From the NCBI GenBank assembly GCA_959347315.1, contig OY365819.1, positions 23,330,589 to 23,394,588 on the forward strand: a DNA stretch of 64,000 nt, in the 5' to 3' direction. Under the pieces are notes generated by a model. The model did no database searches, was not told the origin of the DNA, and was given only the letters and a program-made list of their open reading frames with translations. Numbering within the stretch: position 1 is the stretch's first letter; every line of letters starts with the position of its first letter. Shown in pieces: positions 34,636-46,936 of this stretch. The stretch comes from Bimastos eiseni (lineage: Eukaryota; Annelida; Clitellata; Crassiclitellata; Lumbricidae). The position numbers were made by a program, and so were the translations under genes.

Positions 34636-35128
34636 AAGCGGTTGCGGTGCCTGGAGCGGGTCCTGTTGGACGCATTCCGAAATTTGGCCATGTTCCCGGC
34701 TATATGCTGGATTGGCTCCACTAGCTCCCCTTCAACTGCGAATCTCGTACCGTATCATCTCTTTGGTATGGCAGCCCTTGCTAGGTCTCGCCCTGCCTAA
34801 CCTCGCGGCCTCTGTTTAATACTAGACTTTGAACGTACTGGGTCGCCGCTCTCCCCGCTCTGCTGAGCGTGATGGCCTTCTCATTGTCCCGTTTTCCCGT
34901 ACAATTACTAAGCAGAATCGTGCCTTCTCAGTGGTTGGCCCATCGCTCTGGCACATGCAACCGCTGGCGTTGCACTTGTCACCAAGGTCCACTCAGAGTC
35001 CTTTTATACTTGCCTTGAAACTGATCTATGTTCCCTTGGGTTTTCCGTTTGATGCCGATCTACGTGCTGTCTACATGCACGAGTTGATATGTTGATCAAT
35101 AAAGTATATTGATTGATTGAACGGTAAA
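34636..35128 (+). mobile_element. L2-like LINE 3' fragment
   Basis: Broken frames read YMLDWLHWLPFNCESRT, then RAFSVVGPSLWHMQPLAL with a stop near 35095, matching the C-terminal end of L2-type RT. It ends with a TATTGATTGATTGAA-type tail at about 35107-35122. The 5' end joins foldback-like element 2. Confidence 0.75.
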
Positions 35129-36246
35129 CGTTGCTCTGGGGATTTGGAATAATTTGATCATTTATGGAAGAAAAATTTCTGCAATATTATTTAAGGTCAC
35201 ATTAACTTCAGTTTAATTATAAAGACACTTTTTGGCCATTCCAATTTGGTGGCAATTTTGTGAAAGCTTCGTTTCATACCAAAGGGTAAAATTGAAAGTC
35301 AATTTATTTTTACTAGTGACAACTCATTAACAAATCAAAGTCCGAATTGCAATATTAATTATAAAACATGTAATAAACTGTCCAAAATATTTTATTGCAG
35401 GTTTCTATTACAATTTTCAAATAAAATTGTTATTGCCTTAACGGAAAATAAGCAGTAATTTATGCCTGTTTTAAATCCAAAAGTATTACAAGCTAATATA
35501 AACACATTTTACAGCATTTGAAAATATTTTAAATATGCAACCAGTACAGGATCTTAAACTCGATGCGCTTTTGATCATGCGAATGAGCTACATATTCATC
35601 ATTTACAAGTAAAGATTTCCTTTTAGACTACAGCAACTAGCTTTACATAAGTTCTACACAACAATATAGTCCAGTATATAATTCAAAGTGAAATAAAGTG
35701 TAAGAGAATTAAACCAATAGGCCTATAATACCATTCAGAGAAATAATGTTTAAATTTATGCTATTATTTATATCTCTTGTTAGCTATTATTCGTGTGCTG
35801 ACAGTCTAAGAAATGATATCCTTACTTAGTTACTTACTGCACAATGCATGGAACGGCAACAGGCTATGTATATAGTCCATAATAAGCACAGTCAAATATC
35901 ATAGGTCAACATAAGTGATATACAGTTAAAGTTAATATCTAACAATAAAGTTGAGTAATAGTGGAATCCAGAACGAAAGACGTTTTTGCATCATTAGCCA
36001 CTGTAGCAGACAATTTTGTTGATGACATGCAAACAATTCTACATTCCTATGAAAACATGAGAAGAGGGCAAGACCTTATAATTTTATAATATGTGTTGCT
36101 GTTAAGGAGGAACCACTGGATTCTCTACATCAGAATGCATACTGTCCAAGTGTTTTAAAATAGAAATGGTCAAAAGTATCAATTCACGTATGACGTATCC
36201 CAGAACTTCTAAAGAATCTATTCTGTTCCTCAAATGCAAATTCTTT
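35129..36246. other. Unassigned A+T-rich sequence downstream of the zinc-finger ORF
   Basis: May include the 3' UTR of the minus-strand zinc-finger gene. A minus-strand AATAAA lies near 35388-35396 (TTTATT on +). Nothing else is recognised. Confidence 0.35.
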
Positions 36247-38049
36247 TCAACTGTAATTATTTGGAGACATAATACACCACTGGTCATCAATCAAATCGTC
36301 AGGTGGAGAAAATCGATGGCTAAAACAATGATCTAGAAATTCCGTCTCTAATTCAAGAAATTCGTCACATACACCACAACCAAAAGATTTTGACAAGGGT
36401 GCTTTTGGATCCACATCAGATTTTAATTCGGTAGTAAACAGACGTTCTTCATCTTTAATTTTTGGTAAAGAACCTACAATTCCATTTGAATCCAAATAGA
36501 TGTCGTTTGAGAAACGTTCAGTATCGATAAATCCCGTACTGCTAAAGGAGATGGAAGGATCAGACAGGTCAGCAATCCCTTCACTTTCCGTTTTAAGATC
36601 CTGTGGATGTGTTCCTGCATGGAGTTCAGACAGCTTTGCTGAATAACTGCCCTTGGTAGAAGGTTTATTGTTCATGAGTTGCTCATCAGTTGCATGCGTT
36701 CTCATGTTTCTCTTCAGAGTTCCAAGCAGGATCAATCCATTAGTAGAGACTTCACATGAGTCTGGTTGTCTTACTCTATGAGTTAGCATATGTCTCTTTA
36801 GAGAATTGGTAACTCTAAATGGTTTCTGACATAACTTGCACCTGTATGGTTTTTCACCAGTATGTATTCTCAGGTGTCTTTTCAGATGATCATCATTAGG
36901 AAATGATTTATGGCATAACTCGCACGTGTATGGTTTTTCACCAGAATGAATTCTCAAGTGCCTTTGCAGATGACTATCGGTAATAAATGATTTATGACAT
37001 AACTGGCACATGTATGGATTTTCGCCAGTATGGATCATCATATGCATTTTCAGATAATCATGATTAGTAAATGACTTTTGACATAGCTGGCACCTAGGTA
37101 GTCTTTCACAAGCACGGGTAATCACATGCCTTTTCATATGACTACTATTGGAAAACGATTTCTGACATAAATGGCACGTATATGGCTTTTCGCCAGTATG
37201 GATTCTCATGTGCCTTATGCGATTACTATGATGAACAAATGATTTCTCACATAATTGGCACTTGTATTGCTTTTCACCAGCATGAGTTTTCATGTGACCA
37301 TTTATGTGACTATCATGAGAAGATGTCATCTGACTTAACTGGCACATGTATGGACTTTTGCCAGTATGGATCATCATATGCATTTTTAGATCATCATGAT
37401 TAGTAAACGAATTTTCACATAGCTGGCACCTGGGTAGTTTTTCACAAGCATTGGTAATCACATGCCTTTTCATATGACTACTATTAGAAAACGACTTCTG
37501 ACATAAATGGCATGTATATGGCTTTTCGCCAGTATGGATTCTCATGTGCCTTATGCGATTACTATGATGAGCAAATGATTTCTCACATAACTGGCATTTG
37601 TACTGTTTTTCACAAGCATGAATTTTCATGTGACCATTTATGTGACTATCATGAGAAGATGCCATCTGACTTAACTGGCAAATGTATGGACTTTTGCCAG
37701 TATGGATCATCATATGCATTTTTAGATTATCATGATTAGTAAACGAATTTTCACATAGCTGGTACCTGGGTAATTTTTCACAAGCATTGGTAATCACATG
37801 CCTTTTCATATGACTACTATTAGAAAACGACTTCTGACATAAATGGCACGTATATGGCTTTTCGCCAGTATGGATTCTCATGTGCCTTATGCGATTACTA
37901 TGATGAGCAAATGATTTCTCACATAATTGGCACTTGTATTGTTTTTCACCAGTAGGAGTTCTCATGTTACCATTTATGTGACTATGGTGAGAAAATGTCA
38001 TCTGACTTAACTGGCACATGTATGGACTCACACCAGCATCGGTTTCCAT
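36247..38049 (-). CDS. C2H2/C2HC zinc-finger protein with a triplicated four-finger module
   Basis: 600 codons from ATG at 38049; an in-frame TGA lies 15 bp upstream. Residues 10-121, 122-233 and 234-345 are three copies of a 112-residue module. Each module has a finger missing its second Cys (CQLSQM), a canonical C2H2 finger ([20 protein letters not shown]), a finger ending in Cys instead of His ([14 protein letters not shown]2HC), and a CQLCENSF finger. In module 1 this last finger has lost its first Cys (RYQLC). Three canonical fingers with TGEKPY linkers follow at 346-430, then a degenerate finger, an acidic Ser-rich linker (about 455-540) and a final CGVCDEF...DHCFSH finger. It is a probable nuclear DNA-binding protein; its target is unknown. 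Confidence 0.8.
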   Translation of the reverse strand: METDAGVSPYMCQLSQMTFSHHSHINGNMRTPTGEKQYKCQLCEKSFAHHSNRIRHMRIHTGEKPYTCHLCQKSFSNSSHMKRHVITNACEKLPRYQLCENSFTNHDNLKMHMMIHTGKSPYICQLSQMASSHDSHINGHMKIHACEKQYKCQLCEKSFAHHSNRIRHMRIHTGEKPYTCHLCQKSFSNSSHMKRHVITNACEKLPRCQLCENSFTNHDDLKMHMMIHTGKSPYMCQLSQMTSSHDSHINGHMKTHAGEKQYKCQLCEKSFVHHSNRIRHMRIHTGEKPYTCHLCQKSFSNSSHMKRHVITRACERLPRCQLCQKSFTNHDYLKMHMMIHTGENPYMCQLCHKSFITDSHLQRHLRIHSGEKPYTCELCHKSFPNDDHLKRHLRIHTGEKPYRCKLCQKPFRVTNSLKRHMLTHRVRQPDSCEVSTNGLILLGTLKRNMRTHATDEQLMNNKPSTKGSYSAKLSELHAGTHPQDLKTESEGIADLSDPSISFSSTGFIDTERFSNDIYLDSNGIVGSLPKIKDEERLFTTELKSDVDPKAPLSKSFGCGVCDEFLELETEFLDHCFSHRFSPPDDLIDDQWCIMSPNNYS

Positions 38050-38263
38050 AATTATGTATCTTCAGATGACTATGGTTGGCAAATGATTTCTCACATAGCC
38101 TGGCACAGTATTGTGTTTCAACAGTATCGATTGAATATGCATGAACAAGTCACCTACTTAAACAAATGATTTATCACGAAACTGAAATTTTATTTCACTA
38201 TTTTTTTCCGGTTTTGGTTCTTCAATGAGCTGTCGGATGATCAGCTGGAGCAAACGGTTTCTA
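38050..38263 (-). pseudogene. Decayed upstream part of the zinc-finger exon
   Basis: On the minus strand a splice-acceptor-like TTTTAATTTTTGTAG ends at about 38264. It is followed by an open stretch, NRLLQLIIRQLIEEPKPEKN and FRDKSFV, ending in TAA. Finger remnants follow ([26 protein letters not shown]) in shifted frames, just before the ATG at 38049. The exon once extended further upstream and was disrupted by stops and indels, so the 600-codon ORF may be a truncated or failing gene. Confidence 0.65.
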
Positions 38264-38534
38264 CAAAAATTAAAATAATAATAATATTAATTGATTGTTA
38301 TTTCACAGCAGGTATGGGTTTGAAACTACCGAATGAAATATGCAGAAAGAACTTAAGCTGGCATATCCTGGCATGGATTTGGTCACAACCATACACTACA
38401 CGTGCACATGAGCACCACATTGCAGGTGACATGGCGGACTTTTAAGATAAAATCAGGGATGTTAATATCGGTTTTGGGGGCAAACAGATCATCGGATTTA
38501 AAAGACCGATTTTAAACCGATTATCAGTTTTTAG

Positions 38535-38965
38535 ACGGCGACGCCACTGGCCAATATAAGCATCAACGATCGAGACTGGTCATAGCGCGTGAACTCGTCG
38601 ATCAGACGTGTTTTGAGTTTGTCGACGTTGGCTATTCTGGAGCGTTAAACCTTCTCCAGCGGCACACTTCATAAATTATGCTATAGTCGACTGGGTTAAG
38701 ATCCGGTTAATTCGGCAGCCACATTGAAATGTATTGGAGGGATGAAGTCGGCATCTCTCGCTCCAGGAAAGAGACGGTGTCGCGAGCTCGATGAGCCGGG
38801 GCGCCATTCTGTTGAAAGACAAAAAACTCGCCCTGGGAAATCCGGCGTATGTCTGGCAGTAGCTTCTCCATGGGCAAGAAGGTTGTCGCGATAGTATGGC
38901 CCATTCACTTTGACACCCGGTTCGATGAAATGGAGTTCAGTGCAGCCAAGTAATAAAATGTAAGC
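38535..38965 (-). pseudogene. Tc1/mariner-type transposase fragment
   Basis: The minus frames read LHFIEPGVKVNGPYYRDNLL, FVFQQNGAPAHRARDTVSFL, then WLPN, a stop, PDLNPVDYSI, and finally NVDKLKTRLIDEFTRYDQS. QQNGAPAHRA (usually QQDGAPAHRA) and SPDLNPVDY are hallmark motifs of mariner-type DDE transposases. The middle Asp is Asn here, and stops and frameshifts are present, so it is dead. Neither terminal inverted repeat is identified. Confidence 0.85.
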
Positions 38966-40079
38966 GTTATACAAAAAATGGTAAATCTGTGTTTAACAGG
39001 GAAGTGCGGTGATATGAGTAAGGTGAGATGGAAAATTTATATATAGCATGAAATTTCATGATGTTCTGACAAAAACAATTTTGCTTGGTTTTTTTGAGAC
39101 ACGGTGTGTATATATATTATATATATATATCATAAACGATATATCCTAACTAAGACATGGGGTAATGTTACAAAAATGAAAAACCTTATCATTAACTATA
39201 TGCGCATCAAACCAAGTGTGTTATTTCATAACATTGTCAGCCTTTTAAGCCAAAATGTCAAGTCTGTCGGCAACTCTTGGGGACTCGGAAAAATTTATTT
39301 TACATACAATTTAAAATCTATTATTGACATTAATTCATTACATCTATTCATAAACGTAGGTTATCAAAACCGCTGAATTGTGGTTTCAGAAATGTCCATT
39401 AGAGCCTTTTTCATGTTAAAAAATTTCAAATTAGTGTTTTGACTAGTAATCTTCTAACAGCCCTAGATTAGAGGCTTCAAAAGCAACTTCATTTTCCTTT
39501 TCCTGACTACAACTAGCCAAGAAGTACAGACAATGGCGACATCGACTCAGAGAAATGGTGTTACGTAAAAAAGGGAGGGAGGAAACGTTAAACCACCACA
39601 TCTCGATCAATACCAAAAATGATACAAATGTCAAAAAGGACATGAATAAAATAAGAAGGAAAAGGAGTGTAGAGATTGAGAGGAAATCAAAATCACTATT
39701 CATATAAAAAGAATGACGAAATCCTCCTATGGCACAATAAATTATGGATCAGAAATTGAGAAAGGTATAAATTGCGAAGCTCAAGGGCATTTGATATTAT
39801 GACAATGAAGAAAATGAAGAGATGTTGTAACAGGTGCAAGACGACAGGTCAACAAAATAAAGATGTGATAAACGAACCGAATTGGTCACACACTAAGAGG
39901 AAATTCGCTGCTAAGAACAGCGCTTGAAGAAAGAATTGCTGAGAAAAATCCACCAGGATGATCGTGAAATATGATGCTGTATAGGATGGTGGATCAAATG
40001 ACTCTTTGTAGTGGGATTGACCAGTGGTTTTCAACCGGTGGTTGCCAAGGTTAGACAAGAAAAATTGAAAAATTTAAAT
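38966..40079. other. Unassigned sequence
   Basis: A short TATA-rich run lies at about 39108-39135. Open frames at 39104-39376 and 39443-39703 show no recognised motif. Confidence 0.4.
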
Positions 40080-40312
40080 AGATTTTTTTATTTATTTATT
40101 CTAAAATTTGATATTGCCCTTCTTCCTACATCTTTGGCTCAGAAGTGCATATGCCTCGATGGCGCAATTGCAGTTGTACTGCAGAGCAATTGAGTGCGAA
40201 GAACTTGCTCAAGGTCCCCACACAGTAACTGACGACTCGGACGAGGGTCGAACCCGCTCACTCAGCACACACTGAGTGTTATGGGCTAACCGCTCAACCA
40301 CTGTGCCACACG
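40080..40312 (-). mobile_element. tRNA-derived SINE, copy B
   Basis: The minus-strand head TGTGGCACAGTGGTTGAGCG contains the A box. GGGTTCGACCC is the B box. The body has GACCTTGAGCAAG and CTCTGCAGTAC, and the end reads GGGCAATATCAAATTTTAG followed by an AATA-type tail. It aligns with copies at 32114 and 44208. Confidence 0.85.
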
Positions 40313-41454
40313 ATATTTCATGCAGAAACAGATAAAAATCGCAAATTTTGAAATGCCATATTTATGCAACTTATAGTTACTGTAACAGTAGTATACTAAG
40401 TATTGTGAAATAATTTTCTTGCTTTTTTATTCCATGTTTATCTATTATCTGTTTGTCACAAAAATAACGTCACAGCTTCCTCATGCATTATCTTTTTTTC
40501 CTTCTACTTCTTGTATAAAATAGAGAAGAATTACTTTACTTCAATCCAAGGATAATCTATTGGTCCTTGACTTCAATCTAAGGGCAAACACTGAAGAATA
40601 AGAAGCAGAATGTGAACAATGTTGCTGTGATGGAAACAATATAAAGCACAATATTTTCCAACATCTATTATTTAAGAAAATATTTAAGCCATGCGATTTC
40701 TCTTAATTTTCATTGTCACGGCAGTGCAAACTGCAGAGTATGGTACTATCTACTGCAAAACAGTGAATTCTTTAAATTTCTAGGTTTGAGCCTATCTCTT
40801 TCTTAATTCATTATGTTTATTAGGTGGTAGAAGGACGCTTACGGGCGTATGAGGCCCAAACGACAGGCCCACCAACCTCCAACCAGGATAGGAGTGGTCA
40901 CCACCTGGCATAGGACCAAAAAGCCTCAACATGAATATGCACTCAATTTCGTTAATTAAGAATGCTTGGAGATGTATCGTTGAGGCCTCATCATCAGCAT
41001 ATGCATGACGGAGAGAGAAAAAGAAAACTGCCCTCAAGCACACATTTTTCACAGGTTAAGACCAATTAAATTGCGGGAACTTAATATATTTTATTATCTA
41101 AAATTATTTATATTATCTACTTCTTAATGTTTCATGTCATGACAGTACAGAAAATACTAATTTAGTAACAAGTGAAGTCATCAAATATTGGAAGCAGAAA
41201 GCAGTGCTTCAGTGCACTAGAATGGAGTTGCAGCACCGTTTTCCAATAACTGAAAAATGAAAATAGTAGTTGTGCCACACAATTTGTGATCAATATTAAC
41301 ATAAAATAGCTTTTAAACCAAAAGTTTTGTTTTTAGCTTATTATTTATGACTGACTGGACTTTTATGTTCTAACTTCTAACTCTTAACAGCATTAAATAC
41401 AAATAGCGGGCATTTCGTATTGGTGGTGTTGACGTGAATAGATGTCCCACTGTA
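40313..41454. other. Unassigned sequence
   Basis: The patch at 40800-41050 contains paired words such as GGTGGTAGAAGG and CACCACCTGGCA that could be an old repeat. No gene is recognised. Confidence 0.35.
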
Positions 41455-42600
41455 ACTTAAATGGAGCCAGGATTGATGAAAAGAAGACTGTAACTAGAAA
41501 CTGGATTGATGAAAGGAATCATACTTTAAATGGAAGCAGGATGGATGAAAATATCATGTTAGGTAGAAGCTGGATGGATGAGAGAATGCCGCTTAAATAA
41601 AGGGGGATCGATAAAGAGAATGTGAAGTCCGTTCTGAACGCTGCAGTGAGGCTACTTTTCAGACAACGACTTTTCGACCACGTGAAGTCGCCTTTGCGTG
41701 ACAAGCTTCATTGTAGTGGCATGGTTGCATTACGGCACTCTAGAAATTGTCCGTTTAATAATAATAATAAGCTGGACTGAACGAATGAATTATGCATAAA
41801 TGTTAGCTAAACCGATGAAGGGAAATATGCCTCAATGGAAACTGGATCGATGAATAGGATCTTATGCGTAAGTAGAAGCTGGATTGATAAAATGAATTAT
41901 ACTATTTTGGGACAGTTCAGCACTTATGTTTAGTTCATTGCTTGCTACTGGTATTTAATGGTAAAATCAACAATACGCTATTTGTGTTTGATCAAAATAG
42001 TGTTGAATAAAATACGCTAAAATACACATTCGCCCCAAGTTGGGTAAACCTGTAGTTTACCGTATTTCATTATTGCTCAGTTCTTATCCTATATTTTAGG
42101 GTATTTAGTTATTTCTTTCATTATATCATGTATTTTGTAAGTAGAAACTGGATTAATGATAACAATTATGCTTTAAATGGAAGCTGGATCTATACAAGAA
42201 ATTTAAAAGTATGTTTTAGAGTGTTTCATTAAAGAAAATGAAGGTCAAAAATTCCACTAGATTTCATTGCGACGCCATTTTGTCATCAATCTAACTTCTA
42301 ATTATGCATGATATTTTCACCAATCCAGCTTCCACTGATGTGTATTTCTCTTCATCGATCTAGCTTCCATTTAGGTATATTTCTTTCCATGAATTGAGTT
42401 TTTGTTCGCGTACACGGCCTTGTTTACATCGATTCCACGTCCATCGTAACGACATTCTCGCATCAATCAAGCATGATATTTTTCCCCGATCCAGTTTCCA
42501 TTTCAGCATAATTATTATCATCAATCCAGTTTCTACTTGCGCATTATACTTTTTCATCGATCCCGTCTTCATTTGAGCTACAGTTCGACATCTATTCACG
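41455..42600. mobile_element. Foldback-like element 3 (large)
   Basis: Forward ~37-bp units with AGGATTGATGAAAAGAAG, CTGGATTGATGAAAGGAATC and GAAGCTGGATTGATAAAATG occupy 41460-41620 and 41765-42200. Reversed units with ACCAATCCAGCTTCCA, ATCGATCTAGCTTCC and CATCAATCCAGTTTCTACTT occupy 42310-42570. The arms could pair along most of their length. A short L2-like piece is inserted at 41636-41760. No coding capacity is seen. Confidence 0.65.
41636..41760 (+). mobile_element. Internally deleted L2-like LINE piece inside the foldback element
   Basis: TCCGTTCTGAACGCTGCAG and GACCACGTGAAGTCGCC match the RT block at 60907-60975. The sequence then jumps to GCATGGTTGCATTACGGCAC, matching the 3' end at 62180, and closes with (TAA)n. 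More than 1 kb between these points is missing. Confidence 0.75.
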
Positions 42601-43105
42601 CCAAATAATTAAATACGCCATTTTTTCTGATGAAACTGTTGTAGAATAAAATACGCGTAACTACAGGATTACTCCAAGTTGAGTAAAGTTGAACTAAACG
42701 AGTTATAATGAACGATACATGATATGCGTATGCGTAAATGTCAGTCGTAATGACTTTCCAGTCATCCTCAACGGGGATATCAAGCTCAACCATAAAATCA
42801 GAACTATCTCGTTGACCTAGATGTTGTCTATTAAATGATTTTGACTACTAAATTATATGACCAGAGGAAACGAATAGATTTATAAAATCTAACCAGGTTT
42901 GGCAATAAAGATGAATTCATTCACATAATCAATTTGGTGTAAACAGCAATCAGCACATAATGGCGAGCGATAAAAGTCTTTCACTGCATTTGCGAATAAG
43001 TTGGAGTCTGTGAAAGTATATGCTGACATCTACCGAATACAGTTCAACGTGCTCAAGGCGTCTCAAGTTTTAGGCGTTTGTAAATTATTACTATCCGATC
43101 TGTTA
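42601..43105. other. Unassigned sequence, edge of the foldback-like element
   Basis: GTAGAATAAAATACGCG near 42640 resembles GTTGAATAAAATACGC near 42002, suggesting the foldback arms may extend to about 42700. Nothing else is recognised. Confidence 0.4.
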
Positions 43106-43113
43106 GTTGAAGT

Positions 43114-44066
43114 CAGGATGGCAATATCGCGATAAAGTATCGCGATACTTTTGTATCGCGATACTTTTGTTAGTATCGCAGCGAGTATCGCGATAGTTTT
43201 ATTTTACTGGTTTCGCATATGTATCGCGATACCTATTTTTAACCTGTCAGCGATACTCGATATACCAATACTTTTTCTCACTTACATTTTTAAACAGTTT
43301 CTCAAGCAATATGCGAAGTCAATCGTTGCACTTTGACAAGTGTGGGCCTATATAGGCCTATATATAGCCTCTTTCAGCCATATAAATACCTTGGTGCGAA
43401 CAGATGGAGTATTTTATAAGCTTAAATAAAGAAATGACCGAAGTAGGCCTATGTCCTTTTGCATTCACTGGCAGAAATGGCTTGTCTAATTAATTTTAGA
43501 GTGCTTGCGAATTTGGTTGATCTTGAAAATGAATAGGACTGAGGAAACGAAGATTGCAAGCGCGATATCAGAATATTGTGTTCGAAAAACTTGCCTGAGG
43601 CTACTTCAAAGACACTGTGAATGGCCCAAGGACCAACATTCGCAGAACTGGAAAGTCACCATGTTCCTTCGTGTCAACAGTATGTCAGCAAAATACAAAA
43701 AATGCCTTTAGAGGTTCAAAACACCATATTTTCAAATAGAAGAAAACTTTAGATTGGGACGACATCTGTGTTTAAGAAAAAGCGTGTACATGTAAATTTG
43801 ACGAGTGACCATTGCTCTTATCTAGATTCCTTGTGATTGGCCCAGGCGATTTCTTGGGAAATTTTCTATAACTATCGGCGCATGAATTATAATTTATGCT
43901 AAGATCGAATTAAGCAAGCATTTTTGAAAAGTATTGGTAAACGTATTGGTATTGGTATTGCAATACTTTTCAGAAAAAGTATTGGTATTGGTATCGCGAT
44001 ACTTTTAATTAGGAAGTATTGGTATTGTTATTGCAATACTTTTTTCCAGTATTGTTAACAGCCCTG
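43114..44066. mobile_element. hAT-like MITE with TATCGCGATA arrays
   Basis: The left end is CAGGATGGCAATATCGCG. The right end, inverted, is CAGGGCTGTTAACAATACTG. Flanks GTTGAAGT (43106-43113) and GTTAAAAT (44067-44074) agree at 6 of 8 bases. The left subterminal region repeats the palindrome TATCGCGATA; the right uses TATTGCAATA and GTATTGGTATTG. The interior (43280-43920) has no recognised coding sequence. Confidence 0.7.
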
Positions 44067-44207
44067 GTTAAAATAGCTAATAAGTAGGCCTACTAGTTTG
44101 TAGTAACAGAAAGCTTAAATGTTTTAAAAAGTAATATTCGTTGTTGTTGTTGTAGCAGAAGTCCATACTTATCTCCAGTGTTTTTTTCGCGAAATAAACG
44201 TGATTTA

Positions 44208-44390
44208 ACCAGATGAGTGAGCGGGTTCGCCTTTCGTCCGGGGCGTCACTGTGTAGGGACCTTGAGCAAGTCCTTCGCACACAATTGCTCTGCATTACAA
44301 CTGCAGTTGGGCCGTAGAAGCGTGTGTGCGCTTCTCAACTTAAGTGCAAGAAGGGCGATATCAAATAACAGTTGTATTGTATTGTAAAAC
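44208..44390 (+). mobile_element. tRNA-derived SINE, copy C (5' truncated)
   Basis: Starts inside the tRNA-like head (GAGCGGGTTCGCCTTTCGTC). It continues through GACCTTGAGCAAGTCCTTCG and ends GGGCGATATCAAATAACAG and TTGTATTGTATTGTA. The 3' end matches the 3' end of the L2-like LINE at 59205-59240. Confidence 0.85.
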
Positions 44391-45124
44391 TGTTGTGACA
44401 AAATCCAAAGGAAAATTAAAATACCAAAGAACCAAATAAAACCAAATAAAACCAAAAAGCCAACTTTTGATTAAAAAAATTCTTATTTTTTTGCACCTCT
44501 GACAATAAGTAATGAAATAGTATTAGGCCTATTAGTAAACTGAATAAAATATTAAAAAAAACCCAAAACTAAAAATTCCCGTTTTTCGTATCTTTTGTTT
44601 TATTGTAAAATTAACGCATCTGTAGCCTATTGTCGAAAGAAACGATGCTAAAATTAGCTAGGCCTACCAAATAAAATAAAAATTTTATAGGACACAATGT
44701 TCGATGCATTCACTTAAAATATTAGGATATAAAAAAATTGAAGTTGTAAAGTTCTATATAAAATTCCAGAATGTTTGCCAAGTCCCGAAAAATTTGTCTT
44801 TGATTATTTTATGATCTCGACTCCTATCCTTGCCGGTAGTGTCATTGGTGTGCTCGTGAGCACAAAGCAAATCCGACGCCGTAGGCCTAATTTCGATTTC
44901 TTCTGTTTCTTATGGCCTTGGTCTAATTTTGTTGGAGAGCCAGCTGAAGAGAAACTAGGGATTATTTTCTTACTTATGATAATATGTTTAATTAATATAT
45001 TTATTTTAATTATTCATTTTCTTAAACTTTACTTTCAAATATTATATTTATTAATGTAAAACGAAACAGTTTTAATGGCGTAATGTTTATCGTAGGCGCG
45101 TTTTACATAAGCCAAGGCCTAATC
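44391..45124. other. Unassigned A+T-rich sequence
   Basis: Several TAGGCCTA palindromes. The open frame at 44775-45059 has hydrophobic stretches but no recognised family. Confidence 0.35.
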
Positions 45125-45330
45125 AGGAATGTGGTTTCGAGACTGCGGTCTTTTAATTATTGTCTCGAGACGGTCTCGAGACCGGAAAATTGCGGTCTTG
45201 GTCTCGAATACATCGGTCTTGGTCCTGGCTCTTGGTCTCGGACCAAAGGTCTTGGTGTCGAATGCGTCGGTCTTGGTCCTAAGGAGACGGTCTTGGGATT
45301 GGTCTCTGTCTTGACTTATCGTTCTTGGTC
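45125..45330. mobile_element. GTCTC-family hAT-type MITE, copy B (partial)
   Basis: Arrays of GGTCTTGGTCTCG and GTCTCGAGACGGTCTCGAGA. A left-end-like CAGGAATGTGGTTTCGAGAC starts near 45125, but no matching right end is found. Confidence 0.6.
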
Positions 45331-46930
45331 TTTTGCCGAATCAGAGCAATTTTTTCGATATTTTATCTGTTATTTTCGATTACTTGAGACACCGGATGTT
45401 TATGCCCTACGCGATTGTTATCGATCTATGGCGTGCTGACCAAACTAATAGATCTTTATATACAAAGCCAGACTTTGGCGGTGGCGAGGTCGGGCGCCGG
45501 CACTTTGGGGCGTCGATAATTTAGGGTGCCGAAAGGGCTCACTTTTATATTTTATGGATATTTTTATTTCGTAGTTGTTGAAACCATTTCTTCTGTGTCT
45601 TATTTTAAAAAATTTACTTTTTCCTTTACGTTGTCTCCCACTTTCAAGCATTCGGCCTATTTACGTCACTACTAAACGCCTAATTGATGTATCGCTGCAA
45701 GTTCCCTCTGTTGGTTTAGTCCTCTTTATTTGATATTACTCATTATTAGCGGATGTAATATAGATGCAGACGAAATGCGGGTAAGACCTAAGCTTCCATC
45801 AGATCAGTGATTCCTTATAATCGAAATTCTTACACAGCTTATTAAGGGACGTACATGTACGTGCGGGTTGGAAGCATAAATGTAACCACTCACACATGTA
45901 CATGCTTAATTTTGGCCTTACACGATGTTTGACGCATGATATGATAATTACGATGATATTCGCTTATCAGCAGAGGCGTCTGGGATCCGGAGACAAATTA
46001 TGCCTTCAATTTCAGGTATGGATATTTTGGAGTTTTAGTGGTGGGATATCTTTAATTAAGTCTTGAGCAAACTTAGTGAGTTATTGCACCGATGTAAACA
46101 ATTAAAAACGTAAGGCAATATTTAAAAAAATGAATGATAAGCTAAGTTCATTCACAATATAGTTTTCAAACAAACACAATACCGCTGAGTCGGCGTTGAC
46201 TGTAACCCAGCTGATAATTAATATTATAAACGCTGATCTTAACAAATCAACGCCCGTCCGTTGATGATTGCCTTCCATGTATGACGTAACGCAACATAGG
46301 ACGAATTTTGAACCTCCTCGATCACCACCTCGTCACACGTCGTCATCAAAGTCAAAACCCCACTCATATATGACACTACAAAAGCTCTGATGTCCAGATT
46401 ATTGCATGCACATTTTCTAAAAATATTCAAATGAAGTAAATAAATATAGCTATAAAAATACTTGAAATTGATATGGTAAGGCGAAGAAAAATGGCGAAAG
46501 TACAATAATATATTCTTCGTCTATCAAATCCACGTACATTCACCGTTTTGATATTTCAACCATTAGTTGACGTTGCCGACGTGCAGCAGCAACTCTAAGT
46601 GGACTAGTGCGTTTGGTAGCTAGAAGGCATAGAATGCTAGGTATTCATACGAATAGACTTACGTCACCTTCTACAAAGAGACACATCAACGCCGAAGAAC
46701 TGAAATTGTCATCTTCAGTCTATTTTACAACCGAATACACCGAGAATCACAAGGATGTTCATTTGCTGACTTCATGAGTAGGAACTCACTCGCTCAATGA
46801 TTTAGGTGCTGAACAATTACAGATAAGCAAATGAACCATTGGCTATCGACGTACATTGTATCGTATCCGGACATTAAAAAAGCGCCTCTCGCAGCATTAT
46901 ATGCTACAAGATGGGGCACCCGTTGTCCGG
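45331..46930. other. Unassigned sequence
   Basis: No gene, RNA or tandem repeat recognised. A G+C-rich patch (GGTGGCGAGGTCGGGCGCCG) lies near 45480. Confidence 0.35.
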
Positions 46931-46936
46931 GTAAAG

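Noticed and set aside
37182..37739. Plus-strand repeated frames with [17 protein letters not shown].
   Set aside because: They are antisense shadows of the triplicated zinc-finger module.
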